From: Nodosilinea sp. E11
GTDB lineage: Bacteria; Cyanobacteriota; Cyanobacteriia; Phormidesmidales; Phormidesmidaceae
NCBI RefSeq assembly: GCF_032813545.1
Contig: NZ_CP136520.1
Span: 304,001 to 368,000 of the forward strand
Reading direction: 5' to 3'
Length of the DNA stretch: 64,000 nucleotides
The notes under the pieces are model-generated. The model was not told where the DNA came from and searched no databases. It worked only from the letters and a program-made list of their open reading frames with translations. The position numbers and the translations under genes were made by a program. Positions within the stretch are counted from its first letter, which is position 1; each line of letters starts with the position of its first letter. Shown piece by piece: positions 49,796 through 59,163 of the stretch.

Positions 49796-49828
49796 GTCCC
49801 CTCCTTGGGAGGGGTAGGGGTGGGTTAG
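49796..49828. repeat. CCCCTCC/GGAGGGG palindromic repeat, single unit
   Basis: CCCCTCCTTGGGAGGGG followed by TAGGGGTGGGTTA, the family also found at 59018-59100 and inside the STAND gene (34912-35131). Confidence 0.75.
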
Positions 49829-49974
49829 TTGACGCAAATATGGCAACTCATCGCATCTAGAGACTTACATATGCTGCCGTAGTTTTTACCCACCTCACCC
49901 TCTGGGCACCCCGCATTGGAAGGAGACAGCGGCACTTCGACCACATATCCCTAACACCCGAAACCTAGCACCTG

Positions 49975-50153
49975 AAACCCAAGCTAGGGTCAGGGGGTGC
50001 AATGGCAGGGTAGGCGTCGGCCCCGGCGTCAAGGCCCACCACCTTGTCGGAGCTGGTATCGCGGGCGGTCAGCATAAGTACGGGGGGGGTGAGGCCGCGA
50101 TCGCGCACTCGCCGACATAGCCCGATGCCGTCGAGCTTAAGCAGGGTGACATC
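49975..50153 (-). pseudogene. response-regulator receiver-domain remnant
   Basis: Read on the minus strand: [20 protein letters not shown], then PPVLMLTARDTSSDKVVGLD AGADAY. This is the middle of a receiver domain with the phosphoacceptor Asp region and the LTAR motif. An in-frame stop precedes it and the protein ends after 57 codons, so both ends are missing. It may have been the partner of the deleted sensor kinase at 48639-48818. Confidence 0.8.
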
Positions 50154-50234
50154 CTAACCGAGCCCTTTAGGCATGGTTCACAGGCTTTGGGGTCGAGTTA
50201 TAGTGTGTCTTTACCGGTGTCAGGAGGCCTGCCG

Positions 50235-50780
50235 ATGACTGTGAGCAGCACGGTTGTAGAAATTCTTACCGCTGAGGAATTGCGCCGCACCCTGAACCGG
50301 CTGTCCTCAGAAATTGTCGAGCGGGGGGGCGATCTCGATCGCCTCGTGCTGTTGGGTATTCATACCCGAGGGGTGCCGCTGGCTGACCTATTGGCCCAGC
50401 AAATTCAGCGGTTGGAGGGGGTAGCGCTACCGGTGGGGTCGATCGATATCACCCTATACCGCGACGACCTCGACAAAATTAGCACCCGCACCCCGGCCCG
50501 CACCGAGATTCCCTTTGATATCACCAATAAGGTAGTGGTGCTGGTAGATGACGTCATCTTTAGCGGGCGCACCATTCGTGCGGCCTTGAATGCGGTCATT
50601 GACTATGGGCGACCCAGCGCCATTCGCCTAGCGGTGTTGATCGACCGGGGCCATCGGGAGCTGCCAATTCACCCCGATTTTGTTGGCAAGGCGCTGCCGA
50701 CGGCGAAGGATGAGTCGGTGAAGGTGTTTTTGCAAGCCTCCGATGGGCAGGATGGGGTGCAGCTGTTGAAGCCAGATTAA
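50235..50780 (+). CDS. pyrR: PyrR-type bifunctional pyrimidine regulator / uracil phosphoribosyltransferase
   Basis: A 181-aa PRTase-fold protein from [20 protein letters not shown], with AGGAGG 7 nt upstream. The PRPP loop is [20 protein letters not shown] (about residues 92-111) and [20 protein letters not shown] (about 35-54) and [10 protein letters not shown] are PyrR-specific. In Bacillus it binds pyr mRNA and attenuates transcription; in many cyanobacteria its RNA role is unproven and it may act mainly as UPRTase. No pyr biosynthesis gene is adjacent. Confidence 0.93.
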   Translation: MTVSSTVVEILTAEELRRTLNRLSSEIVERGGDLDRLVLLGIHTRGVPLADLLAQQIQRLEGVALPVGSIDITLYRDDLDKISTRTPARTEIPFDITNKVVVLVDDVIFSGRTIRAALNAVIDYGRPSAIRLAVLIDRGHRELPIHPDFVGKALPTAKDESVKVFLQASDGQDGVQLLKPD

Positions 50781-50889
50781 CGGCGGCAACAGCGGGATGG
50801 CTCCAGGGTGTTACATCTGTTGTGCGATCGCGTCTAAAGCGGCCCATTCTTTCCTACGATAGGGAGCACTGATTTTCGCCATAGCCACC

Positions 50890-51933
50890 GTGACTGTACT
50901 GCCCGTTGCCCACGAGACCCAGACCCGCAAGGCCGACCATCTACGCATTTGCCTAGAGGGGCCAGTGCAATGTGCCCAGATCACTACTGGGTTAGAGCAC
51001 TACCGGTTTACCCACTGCTGCCTGCCCGAGCTAGATTGGCACGATATTGACATTAGCACCACCTTTTTGGGCCACCGGTTAGGGGCACCGCTGTTGATCT
51101 CCTCAATGACCGGAGGCACCGAGGAGGCCCATCAGATCAACCGGCGGTTAGCGGTAGTGGCTCAGCACTACGGGCTGGCCATGGGGGTTGGCTCTCAGCG
51201 GGTGGGGGTAGAAAACCCTGACCTAATGAGTACGTTTGCGGTGAGGTCTCTAGCGCCCGATATCTTATTGCTGGCCAATCTGGGGGCTGTGCAACTCAAC
51301 TATGGCTACGGTCTCGACCAGTGCCGCCGAGTGGTCGATCAGCTGGCGGCCAATGCCCTGATTTTGCACCTTAACCCCCTCCAGGAGGCGGTGCAGACCC
51401 GAGGCGACACCAACTTCAAGGGGCTGCTCAGCAAGATTGAGCAGCTCTGTGCGGCCCTGCCGGTGCCGGTAATCGTCAAAGAGGTAGGCAATGGCATTTC
51501 AGCGCCTCTCGTGCGGCGACTGGTCGAGGCTGGCGTAGCTGCGGTAGATGTGGCTGGGGCCGGGGGCACCTCCTGGGCCAGGGTAGAAAGTGAGCGGGCG
51601 ATCGATGCCCACCAGCGACGGCTGGGGCAAACCTTTGGGGAGTGGGGATTGCCAACCGCTGACTGCCTTGTACGGGCCAGGGCTGTCTCTTCGACATTGC
51701 CGTTGATTGCCTCAGGCGGGCTACGCCACGGGCTCGATGTGGCGAAGACGCTGGCCCTGGGAGCCGATTTGGCCGGGCTGGCCATGCCTTTTTTGCGGGC
51801 GGCCAGCGAGTCAGAAGCGGCGGTGGCGGCTCTAGCGGATGTGCTCACGGCAGAGATCACGACGGTGCTATTTTGCACCGGGCAGGAGAATGTGGCCGGG
51901 CTGCGGCAGCCGGGGGTTTTAGAGCCGGTGTAA
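50890..51933 (+). CDS. fni: type 2 isopentenyl-diphosphate delta-isomerase
   Basis: A 347-aa FMN- and NADPH-dependent TIM-barrel enzyme that interconverts IPP and DMAPP for isoprenoid (carotenoid, phytol, quinone) synthesis. [15 protein letters not shown] (about residues 13-27), [55 protein letters not shown] and [15 protein letters not shown] are signatures, and [20 protein letters not shown] is the C-terminal phosphate-binding part. It starts with GTG. It is convergent with the EF-G gene across a strong terminator. Confidence 0.95.
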   Translation: MTVLPVAHETQTRKADHLRICLEGPVQCAQITTGLEHYRFTHCCLPELDWHDIDISTTFLGHRLGAPLLISSMTGGTEEAHQINRRLAVVAQHYGLAMGVGSQRVGVENPDLMSTFAVRSLAPDILLLANLGAVQLNYGYGLDQCRRVVDQLAANALILHLNPLQEAVQTRGDTNFKGLLSKIEQLCAALPVPVIVKEVGNGISAPLVRRLVEAGVAAVDVAGAGGTSWARVESERAIDAHQRRLGQTFGEWGLPTADCLVRARAVSSTLPLIASGGLRHGLDVAKTLALGADLAGLAMPFLRAASESEAAVAALADVLTAEITTVLFCTGQENVAGLRQPGVLEPV

Positions 51934-51945
51934 CCCAAACCACTG

Positions 51946-51992
51946 TGACACAAAGCGCCCCGGCCAAATCCTGACCGGGGCGCTTTGTGTCA
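51946..51992. terminator. bidirectional terminator between fni and the EF-G gene
   Basis: An 18-bp perfect stem (TGACACAAAGCGCCCCGG and complement) with an 11-nt loop, placed between convergent genes. Confidence 0.85.
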
Positions 51993-52003
51993 GCAAAACT
52001 ATA

Positions 52004-52031
52004 GTAGGGGCACAGCATACTGTGCCCCTAC
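52004..52031. repeat. 28-bp near-perfect palindrome, dispersed family
   Basis: GTAGGGGCACAGCA and an almost complete inverse (one mismatch pair at the centre). It is the same family as 13069-13096 and lies next to the EF-G stop. Confidence 0.7.
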
Positions 52032-52046
52032 AGGAGAATGGGCTGC

Positions 52047-54140
52047 TTACTTGGCAGCGGCAGCCTGGCGCTCCTTGGCTTCCTTGATCACTTCCTCAGC
52101 CACATTGCTGGGGCAGGGGGCGTAATGAGAGAACTCCATGGAGAACTGGCCCCGACCGGAGGTCATGGTGCGCAGGTCGCCAATGTAGCCAAACATTTCG
52201 CTCAGGGGCACATCGGCTTTGACGCGAACGCCGGTAGCGGCAGGATCTTGAGACTTGATCATGCCTCGGCGGCGGTTGAGGTCGCCAATCACATCGCCCA
52301 TGTAGTCGTCGGGGGTAAACACGTCGACTTTCATGATCGGCTCTAGCAGCTGAGGGCCAGCCTTGGGCAGCGACTGACGGTAGGCAGCCTTGGCCGCAAT
52401 TTCGAAGGCGATCGCCGACGAGTCTACGGCGTGGAAGCCACCGTCGGTGAGGGTGACCTTGAGGTCAACCACCGGGTAGCCCGCCAACGGCCCTCGGTCA
52501 ATGCTGGTGGCAAAGCCTTTTTGCACCGCTGGCCAAAATTCGCGGGGCACGTTGCCGCCGGTCACCGCCGACTCGAACTGGAAGTTGGTGCCGACTTCAC
52601 CCGGCTCGATCACGTAGTCGATCTTGGCGTACTGACCCGAACCACCCGACTGCTTCTTGTGGGTGTAGCTATCGACCAAGCGCTTGGTGATCGCCTCGCG
52701 GTAGGCTACCTGGGGCTTGCCTACTTCGACTTCGACGCCGTGGGTGCGCTTGAGGATGTCGACTTTAATGTCGAGGTGCAGTTCGCCCATCCCTTTCAGG
52801 ATGACTTCGCCGCTCTCTTCGTCGGTTTCCACCTGGAAGGAGGGGTCTTCGGCCACCATCTTGCTGATCGCCATGCCCATTTTCTCGTTGTCACCCTTTT
52901 TCTTGGGATACACCGCAATGGAGATCACCGGGTCGGGGAAGACCATCGGTTCCAGGGTGGCGGGATCTTTGGGATCGCAGAGGGTGTGGCCGGTCTGCAC
53001 GTTTTTCATGCCGATTAGGGCGACAATGTCGCCAGCCTGGGCTGACTCAACCTCTTCGCGATCGTTGGCGTGCATTTCGACCAGGCGGCTAATGCGCTCG
53101 GTCTTGCCGGTGAAGGTGTCGAGGATGGTGTCACCTTTTTTGAGCTGACCCGAGTAGATGCGGGTAAAGGTGAGCGCCCCAAAGCGATCGTCCATGATCT
53201 TAAAGGCCAGCGCCCGCAGGGGCTTGTCGGCATCGGCGTGGGCCAGCTTGCCAGTGGGGTTGCCCTCGAGGTCGATCTCGGGTTGAGCAGGCACTTCGAG
53301 GGGGTTGGGCAGGTAGTCAACCACCGCATCCAGCACCAGCTGTACTCCTTTGTTCTTAAAGGAGGAACCACAGTAGGTGGGGAAGAAGGCCAGATCACGG
53401 GTGCCCTTGCGAATGCAGGTCTTGATCTCATCGAGGGTGATCTCTTCACCTTCGAGGTACTTATTGAGAATGTCGTCGTCTTGCTCGACAGCCAGTTCGA
53501 TCAGCGCCTCGCGGTACTCTTCGACCTGATCTTTCATGTCTTCGGGGACATCTGTGATCTCGTAGTTTTCAGGCTTGCCCGAGTCATCCCACACCCAGGC
53601 TTTGCGGGTGAGCAGATCGACAACGCCGATGAAGTCATTCTCAGTACCAATGGGCAGCACCATCACCAGAGGCTTGGCGGCCAGGACTTGGTCTACCTGT
53701 TTGACCACGCGGAAGAAGTCGGCCCCAATGCGATCGAGCTTGTTGACGTAGATGACACGAGACACCTTGGAGTCGTTGGCGTAGCGCCAGTTAGTCTCTG
53801 ACTGAGGCTCTACCCCGCCCGAACCGCAGAACACACCAATGCCGCCGTCGAGCACCTTGAGGGAACGATAGACCTCAATGGTGAAGTCAACGTGGCCAGG
53901 GGTGTCGATGATGTTGAGCTGGTGATCTTTCCAAAAGCAGGTGGTGGCTGCCGACTGAATCGTGATCCCCCGTTCTTGCTCTTGCTCCATAAAGTCGGTG
54001 GTAGCGGCACCGTCGTGAACCTCACCGATCTTGTGGATGCGACCGGTGAGGGCGAGGATGCGCTCGGTGGTGGTGGTTTTGCCTGCGTCTACGTGGGCAA
54101 AAATACCAATATTGCGATAACGGGTGATGTCTTTAGCCAT
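52047..54140 (-). CDS. elongation factor G paralogue
   Basis: A 697-aa translational GTPase with all five EF-G domains. The G domain has [20 protein letters not shown] (G1), RGITIQSAA (G2), [10 protein letters not shown] (G3) and VNKLDRIGA (G4, with Leu instead of the common Met). Domains III-V include [40 protein letters not shown] and [20 protein letters not shown]. It catalyses ribosomal translocation or, for some paralogues, ribosome recycling. It is not in a str operon (no rpsL, rpsG or tuf nearby), and G-domain features such as [17 protein letters not shown] suggest a second EF-G rather than the main one. Confidence 0.92.
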   Translation of the reverse strand: MAKDITRYRNIGIFAHVDAGKTTTTERILALTGRIHKIGEVHDGAATTDFMEQEQERGITIQSAATTCFWKDHQLNIIDTPGHVDFTIEVYRSLKVLDGGIGVFCGSGGVEPQSETNWRYANDSKVSRVIYVNKLDRIGADFFRVVKQVDQVLAAKPLVMVLPIGTENDFIGVVDLLTRKAWVWDDSGKPENYEITDVPEDMKDQVEEYREALIELAVEQDDDILNKYLEGEEITLDEIKTCIRKGTRDLAFFPTYCGSSFKNKGVQLVLDAVVDYLPNPLEVPAQPEIDLEGNPTGKLAHADADKPLRALAFKIMDDRFGALTFTRIYSGQLKKGDTILDTFTGKTERISRLVEMHANDREEVESAQAGDIVALIGMKNVQTGHTLCDPKDPATLEPMVFPDPVISIAVYPKKKGDNEKMGMAISKMVAEDPSFQVETDEESGEVILKGMGELHLDIKVDILKRTHGVEVEVGKPQVAYREAITKRLVDSYTHKKQSGGSGQYAKIDYVIEPGEVGTNFQFESAVTGGNVPREFWPAVQKGFATSIDRGPLAGYPVVDLKVTLTDGGFHAVDSSAIAFEIAAKAAYRQSLPKAGPQLLEPIMKVDVFTPDDYMGDVIGDLNRRRGMIKSQDPAATGVRVKADVPLSEMFGYIGDLRTMTSGRGQFSMEFSHYAPCPSNVAEEVIKEAKERQAAAAK

Positions 54141-54465
54141 AACTGCTTCTCCGGATTCTGGGCGATGGGCCGCTGGTGACCATCTTCATGGGTTACTCAG
54201 ACGGGGTCTGGGTTGTCGTTGGTAGCCTTGACAACAGAAAACTCTATCACGAGACCATGACGGGGAGTCTGAGCTGGAGCCGCGGCAACAACACCTAAGT
54301 ATGAACTATTGTAAAACCCCCGGACGCATCCGTGACAGGGGGCAGCTTATTACTTAGGTTTATTGTTCCTAGCATAGCGGTCAGCGGGGCGGGAATGAGT
54401 GGTGAAAACCCATCATTCGCCGACAGTAGAAAACCGCTCGGAAAGATGACCCTTCTTTTTTTACA
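54141..54465. other. EF-G upstream region with a long stem-loop
   Basis: Contains the complementary arms 54293-54301 (ACCTAAGTA) and 54351-54359 (TACTTAGGT), enclosing an ACCCCC/GGGGGC pair. It could be a leader structure of the EF-G transcript or a terminator. No gene seen. Confidence 0.4.
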
Positions 54466-54807
54466 ATGGTGGCCGATGCAGTGACGAGGTTAGGGGGGAT
54501 TAAGACTATGGGCAGCGTTGCCGGTACAGATAGCCACACCGCCAGCGGCTACGTGGGAGCGGCGATTGTGGGCAGCAGCATTACGCTGTCATTTAAAGAT
54601 TTCACCGCCGAGGGCGAGGCGCTGGAAGCGTTTTTGACTATCAATGGCAATATGACCAAGCGCCCCATGGCTCTAGGACTGCTGCCCGCCACCAGCGGGG
54701 CCTTCGACCTCTCGGTGCCAGAGGGGACGGATATTAGTCTGTTTAATACGGTGGTGATTTGCCCAGTGGGCTCTGAAGACCCGGTGGCAACGGCATCGGT
54801 GCCTTAG
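54466..54807 (+). CDS. DM13-domain-like protein
   Basis: Up to 113 aa; MGSVAGTDSHTASGYVGAAI at 54508 is an alternative start. The second half (MALGLLPATSGAFDLSVPEG TDISLFNTVVICPVGSEDPV ATASV) follows the DM13 pattern L...G.f.lPeg.d...y..V.i.C.....vf..A.L, including the invariant Cys. DM13 domains are proposed redox/electron-transfer domains, normally secreted. No signal peptide is visible here, which is odd. Family assignment is moderate. Confidence 0.5.
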   Translation: MVADAVTRLGGIKTMGSVAGTDSHTASGYVGAAIVGSSITLSFKDFTAEGEALEAFLTINGNMTKRPMALGLLPATSGAFDLSVPEGTDISLFNTVVICPVGSEDPVATASVP

Positions 54808-55223
54808 AGGATTTTGAGAAAAGAAGCTACCAGCTTTAACCCAGAGGCTGTCGCCACTGTAGGGTGGGCAGAGCCCACCATTGGGGAAACTATTTTCCAG
54901 AAGTCGTCCTAAGACCTCACTTGATCTTAATACCGAAGCCGACTTAGCTAGCCCCGGTTGGGCTGGACAAACACCGTTTGCCCCTACGCAATCCGCCTGT
55001 TTGGAATCGGGATTATGGGATTCTGATTTAGTAGTAGAGGCGTTGAGATGATCGTAGGAGCGTTGCGAAAAGAGGGTCGACTCCAGGTTGCAGACCCTTG
55101 AGAAGGCTAAACAATCGTGTCGGATACGATCGCAGGCGGCTGACTCTTTTGGCAAATTAACTGTAGGGGTGCGATCGCACTTTCCACCACCAGCAAACCA
55201 CGCCCTGAGGGAGACCCAACGCT
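54808..55223. other. intergenic, 415 bp, repeats
   Basis: Holds a small palindrome near 54858-54880 (GTAGGGTGGGCAGAGCCCACC) and copy 2 of the 97-bp dispersed repeat. Nothing coding is supported. Confidence 0.5.
54942..55038. repeat. dispersed repeat, copy 2
   Basis: Matches 49654-49750 in the same orientation: GGACAAACACCGTTTGCCCC core, then CCGCCTGTTTGGAATCGG. Substitutions fall mostly outside the palindromic core. Confidence 0.75.
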
Positions 55224-55445
55224 ATGGATAAGCAAGACGACCAGGCCCGCGAACGCCTGACCCAGCAGCGCCAGCACGATGAGCATAGCCACGACGCGAT
55301 GCGCACCCGTGCCGATGACGAACTTCACGAGGACTCTGAGTCGTCGGTAGAGGCTAAGGCCCGCCAAGCGATGGCGAACCAGGTTCGCCACGCACACCAT
55401 GCTGCCGACAACCTGCGAGAGCGCAGTGAGGAAGAGTTGCACTAG
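55224..55445 (+). CDS. small, highly charged hypothetical protein
   Basis: A 73-aa frame (MDKQDDQARERLTQQRQHDE HSHDAMRTRADDELHED...) composed almost entirely of charged residues, Gln and His, with no hydrophobic core, so probably a helical or disordered protein. GAGGGAG lies 10 nt before the ATG. An opposite-strand frame covers the same bases; the charged plus-strand product looks more natural. No family known. Confidence 0.5.
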   Translation: MDKQDDQARERLTQQRQHDEHSHDAMRTRADDELHEDSESSVEAKARQAMANQVRHAHHAADNLRERSEEELH

Positions 55446-55478
55446 CGCTTGGCGGTGGTCTTTGTCTCAAAGCCGTGC

Positions 55479-56711
55479 TTAAACCTGGCGACGTAGGCTA
55501 AACCGGGACGCAGGAACGCTAAACAAATCCCGGAAACGGGCCTGGCGCTCTTCCACAGGCTCGGGCGCATCGTACCAGAGGCTTTCGTAGTAGAAAAAGG
55601 CCACTCCTAACCCCTGGGCCGTCGATCGCATCACCTGAGCTTGAATCATCGACATCGGCATAGGCCGATTGCGTAACCCAGTCAAAATGCCAATGCCCAC
55701 CGGAATTTGAGTTTGGGCCGTCTGGATTTCGGGCCGCAGCATTTGATCTGTAAAGCTGTTTATATCCCAGCGGTAGATCTGCACCAGCAGCTCATCCACC
55801 AGGCCACGGTTGATCCAGCCGACCCAATCTTGCAAAAACGAGTTGTAGGCCGTGTCATAGGGATTGGGCGACACCGAAAAGATCGCCTGGGGACGATGCT
55901 GTTTCACGGTCTGGTTGAGCTGAGCCACAAAGTCCGTAATCTTGTCCGCCCGCCAGCGCATCCAGGCCGGATCTCGAGGGTTACTCGGTACCGCCTGTCT
56001 GGTTTCTTGCCGGTATAGGGCCACGGTGTAAGGGTCATAACCAAAGTCGCTGGGCAGGGCCGTGTGGTCATCGAACTGAATGCCGTCAATGTCGTAGCGG
56101 ACGGCAATTTCGGCCACCAGATTGGTGATGAATTGCTGCACTTCTGGCTTAAACGGGTTGAGCCACACCACTTCCCCAGCCGCACTGCCCGAGGTCTGGC
56201 TGCCGTTCTGGCGCTGGGTCAGCCAGTCGGGGTGAGCCATCACCAACTCGGACGACGGCGGGGCCATAAAGCCAAACTCAAACCAGGGGATGGCCAACAA
56301 GCCCTGACGGTGAGCTTGGTTAATCACGTCCGCCAGAATATCCTGCCCCGCAGCGCCTCGGTGAATGTAGGGTATCCCGGCTCGCTGGGCTACCACACTG
56401 GGGAAGAGAGCATAGCCCGAATTCCAGACCACGGGATAGACCGTATTGAAGTTGAGCTGAGACAACTCAGCCATGGCGCTCTGCACCCGAGCGGAATCCC
56501 GCAGGACATTGATATCGTTGGTGGTCAGCCACACCCCCCGAATTTTCTGGAAGCTCTGGGGAATCGGCGCAGTCTCCCACGGAGTATCTCCCCAAGGCAC
56601 TGCCGGTGGCGAAAATGCGATCGCAGGCCCCCCCAGCATCACCACCGCCAGCAGCGCGGTCCAAAATAGCAGAATCCAGGGTTTGAGCTTGCGCTTGAGC
56701 TGAGACGGCAT
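55479..56711 (-). CDS. GHL10-type glycoside hydrolase (DUF187 family), membrane-anchored or secreted
   Basis: A 410-aa protein with an N-terminal signal/TM segment (WILLFWTALLAVVMLGGPAI). The TIM-barrel family hallmark is IRGVWLTTNDINVLRDSARV (about residues 57-76), then NFNTVYPVVWNSGYALFPS, GLLAIPWFEFGFMAPPSSEL, GEVVWLNPFKPEVQQFITNL and YDIDGIQFDDH. Such DUF187/GHL10 enzymes are predicted to act on cell-wall or exopolysaccharide glycans; the E. coli relative YngK is in the group. The substrate is unknown. Confidence 0.88.
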   Translation of the reverse strand: MPSQLKRKLKPWILLFWTALLAVVMLGGPAIAFSPPAVPWGDTPWETAPIPQSFQKIRGVWLTTNDINVLRDSARVQSAMAELSQLNFNTVYPVVWNSGYALFPSVVAQRAGIPYIHRGAAGQDILADVINQAHRQGLLAIPWFEFGFMAPPSSELVMAHPDWLTQRQNGSQTSGSAAGEVVWLNPFKPEVQQFITNLVAEIAVRYDIDGIQFDDHTALPSDFGYDPYTVALYRQETRQAVPSNPRDPAWMRWRADKITDFVAQLNQTVKQHRPQAIFSVSPNPYDTAYNSFLQDWVGWINRGLVDELLVQIYRWDINSFTDQMLRPEIQTAQTQIPVGIGILTGLRNRPMPMSMIQAQVMRSTAQGLGVAFFYYESLWYDAPEPVEERQARFRDLFSVPASRFSLRRQV

Positions 56712-57107
56712 AGGGGAGAGTGGCGATTGGCTGTGGGCTATTCTATCGGCTTTGGCTTTGGACGCGATCGCCTTGATCCCGTCCTATTACTCAAGACATA
56801 TCTCTATGCCGAAAACCCGGACGATTAATCAAACTCAAAAGTTGCACAATCGATAATAACAGGGGGCGCGATCGCTAGGCCTAGGGAGTTTTCGTTGTCC
56901 GCCTTGAATCGCTAAGTCTGCTGGCACGGGCCCCCTGGCCCACTACTTAACCATCTCTTACTGAATTAACTTCACAGCCTTGCCAGAGTATTGAATGATG
57001 GAGGTAGTGGATTTTTGCTATCCAAACTTGAGCAGTGGACTTGCTCTCTATAAAAAACCTTGCTTTGCTCCACGCTTCCCTGTCACCAGCCTATAGGACG
57101 AAACTCT
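56712..57107. other. intergenic, 395 bp, divergent promoter region
   Basis: Lies between the divergent GHL10 and transketolase-like genes. Includes two GCGATCGC-type HIP1 cores and a moderately AT-rich stretch before 57060. No RNA or repeat recognised. Confidence 0.4.
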
Positions 57108-59009
57108 ATGACCAGCTTTCCCATTGACCTAGGCGCATACCAGCGAATTTCGTTAGATGCGTCTAATCCCACCCTCACCGACGAGCAGCGCAGCGCCCTG
57201 AAGGCCAACATTCAGCTGTGTCGGGATGCGATCGTGTTCTTCACTGCGACCGGTGCGGCGCGGGGTGTGGGCGGTCACACTGGCGGCCCCTACGACACCG
57301 TGCCCGAGGTGATGATTCTCGATGCCCTGTTTCGCGGCGCGGGCGACAAGTATGTGCCAATTTTCTTTGACGAAGCGGGTCACCGGGTGGCGACTCAGTA
57401 CCTGATGTCGGTGCTCAACGGCGACATGCCCGCCGAGCAGCTGATGCAGTACCGCGCCGCCAACGAAAAGCTGCCCGGTCACCCCGAGCTAGGGCTGACC
57501 CCCGGCGTCAAGTTTAGCTCGGGTCGCCTGGGCCACATGTGGCCCTACGTCAACGGTGTGGCTCTGGCCAACCCCGGCAAAGTTGCTTTCTGCCTGGGTT
57601 CTGACGGTGCCCAGCAGGAGGGCGACGACGCTGAGGCGGCCCGCTTTGCGGTGGCCAACCACGTCAACGTCAAGATTTTGGTGGATGACAACGATGTCAC
57701 CATTGCCGGTCACCCCTCCCAGTACATGGGCGGCTACAGCGTCAAGAAAACCCTGGAGGGCCACGGTCTGACGGTGCTGGAAGGCGACGGCGAAGATATC
57801 GACGGCCTCTACGCCAACATCTGCAAGGCGATCAACACCCCCGGCCCGGTGGCGGTGATCAACAAGCGGGCGATGGCGGTGGGCATTGAGGGCATTGAGG
57901 GCAGCACCCACGGCCACGATGTGATCTCGGTAAAAGCGGCGATCGCCTACCTGACCGCCAAGGGCCACACCGCAGCGGTCGAAATTCTTGAAGGCATCGA
58001 GACCCCCAAGAACACCTACGAGTTCATGGGCTCCAGCAAAAACGTGGGCGCGAACCGCAACGTGTTTGGCGACGCCATGGTCGAAGTGCTGGGTGAGATG
58101 GATGAAATGGCCCGTAAAGAGAGCGTGCTGGTAGTCGATAGCGACCTGGAGGGCTCCTGTGGTCTGGCCCAGATTCGCAAGGCCTACCCCGAGATCTTCA
58201 TCAGCGGCGGCATTATGGAGCGGGGCAACCTGTCGGCGGCGGCGGGCTTCGGCATGGCCGAGGGCAAGCAGGGTGTATTCGCCACCTTCGCGGCCTTTTT
58301 AGAGATGTGCATCTCTGAAATCACCATGGCGCGGTTGAACTACTCCAACCTGCTGTGCCACTTCTCCCACTCGGGCATCGACGACATGGCCGACAACACC
58401 TGCCACTTCGGCCTCAACAACTTCTTTGCCGACAACGGCCTCGATGACGGCTACGACACCAAGCTCTACTTCCCCGCCGACCCCAACCAGATGAAGGCCT
58501 GCGTTAAGACGGTGTTCCACGACCCTGGTTTGCGCTTCATCTTCTCGACCCGCTCGAAGGTGCCGATGATTCTCGACACCGACGGCAACGAGTTCTTTGG
58601 CGGCGACTACACCTTTACCCCCGGTAAAGATGAGGTGATCCGCGAGGGCACCGCCGGCTATATCGTCACCTTTGGCGACTCCCTCTACCGCGCCCTCGAT
58701 GCGGTAGAGCGGCTGAAGCAGGAAGGCATCGACGTGGGCCTGATTAACAAGTCCACCCTCAACGTGATCGATGAGGAGACTATGGCCAAGGTGGGCAAAG
58801 CGCCCTTTGTGCTGGTGACGGAAGCCTTCAACCGCAAGACCGGCCTGGGCAGCCGCTTTGGCTCTTGGCTGCTGGAGCGGGGCTACACGCCCAAGTTTGC
58901 CTTCATGGGCACCCACCACGAAGGCAGCGGCGGCCTATGGGAGCAGTTCATTCACCAGGGCATTGACCCCGATGGCATCATGGCCAAGGTGAAAGAACTG
59001 GTGGGCTAG
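57108..59009 (+). CDS. transketolase-like thiamine-diphosphate enzyme
   Basis: A 633-aa protein from MTSFPIDLGAYQRISLDASN. It has the TPP domain (GHTGGPYDTVPEVMILDALF near 65, GSDGAQQEG near 163, LVDDNDVTIAG near 193), the Pyr domain (VVDSDLEGSCGLAQIRKAYP, SGGIMERGNLSAAAGFGMAE near 370-395) and a C-terminal domain (IVTFGDSLYRALDAVERLKQ). It is shorter than standard transketolase (about 665 aa), and its TPP and active-site loops differ (for example GHP-type loop spacing). It is probably a paralogue of unknown substrate, not the Calvin-cycle enzyme itself. Confidence 0.85.
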   Translation: MTSFPIDLGAYQRISLDASNPTLTDEQRSALKANIQLCRDAIVFFTATGAARGVGGHTGGPYDTVPEVMILDALFRGAGDKYVPIFFDEAGHRVATQYLMSVLNGDMPAEQLMQYRAANEKLPGHPELGLTPGVKFSSGRLGHMWPYVNGVALANPGKVAFCLGSDGAQQEGDDAEAARFAVANHVNVKILVDDNDVTIAGHPSQYMGGYSVKKTLEGHGLTVLEGDGEDIDGLYANICKAINTPGPVAVINKRAMAVGIEGIEGSTHGHDVISVKAAIAYLTAKGHTAAVEILEGIETPKNTYEFMGSSKNVGANRNVFGDAMVEVLGEMDEMARKESVLVVDSDLEGSCGLAQIRKAYPEIFISGGIMERGNLSAAAGFGMAEGKQGVFATFAAFLEMCISEITMARLNYSNLLCHFSHSGIDDMADNTCHFGLNNFFADNGLDDGYDTKLYFPADPNQMKACVKTVFHDPGLRFIFSTRSKVPMILDTDGNEFFGGDYTFTPGKDEVIREGTAGYIVTFGDSLYRALDAVERLKQEGIDVGLINKSTLNVIDEETMAKVGKAPFVLVTEAFNRKTGLGSRFGSWLLERGYTPKFAFMGTHHEGSGGLWEQFIHQGIDPDGIMAKVKELVG

Positions 59010-59017
59010 ATTCATGC

Positions 59018-59100
59018 ATCCCCTCCTGGGAGGGGTGCCCGCAGGGCGGGGTGGGTTCCAGAGACTAGGTTGACCCACCCCTACCCCTCCCAGGAGGGGA
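59018..59100. repeat. CCCCTCC/GGAGGGG palindromic repeat, full unit
   Basis: Reads CCCCTCCTGGGAGGGGTGCC CGCAGGGCGGGGTGGGT, a spacer, then GACCCACCCCTACCCCTCCC AGGAGGGGA. The whole is an imperfect palindrome and matches the pieces within the STAND gene closely. Confidence 0.8.
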
Positions 59101-59107
59101 TTTGGTC

Positions 59108-59144
59108 AAGATCCCAGGGTTCTTAAAGAACCCTGGGATCTTTT
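59108..59144 (+). terminator. terminator after the transketolase-like gene
   Basis: AAGATCCCAGGGTTCTT and its complement form a 17-bp stem with a single-base loop, followed by TTTTG. The stem ends 22 bp before the next start. Confidence 0.8.
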
Positions 59145-59163
59145 GCTATAGGAGATTTCCTCA

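Noticed and set aside
55107..55442. 111-codon minus-strand frame opposite the small charged protein
   Set aside because: No clear Shine-Dalgarno; the hydrophobic look is explained as the complement of a charged coding sequence.
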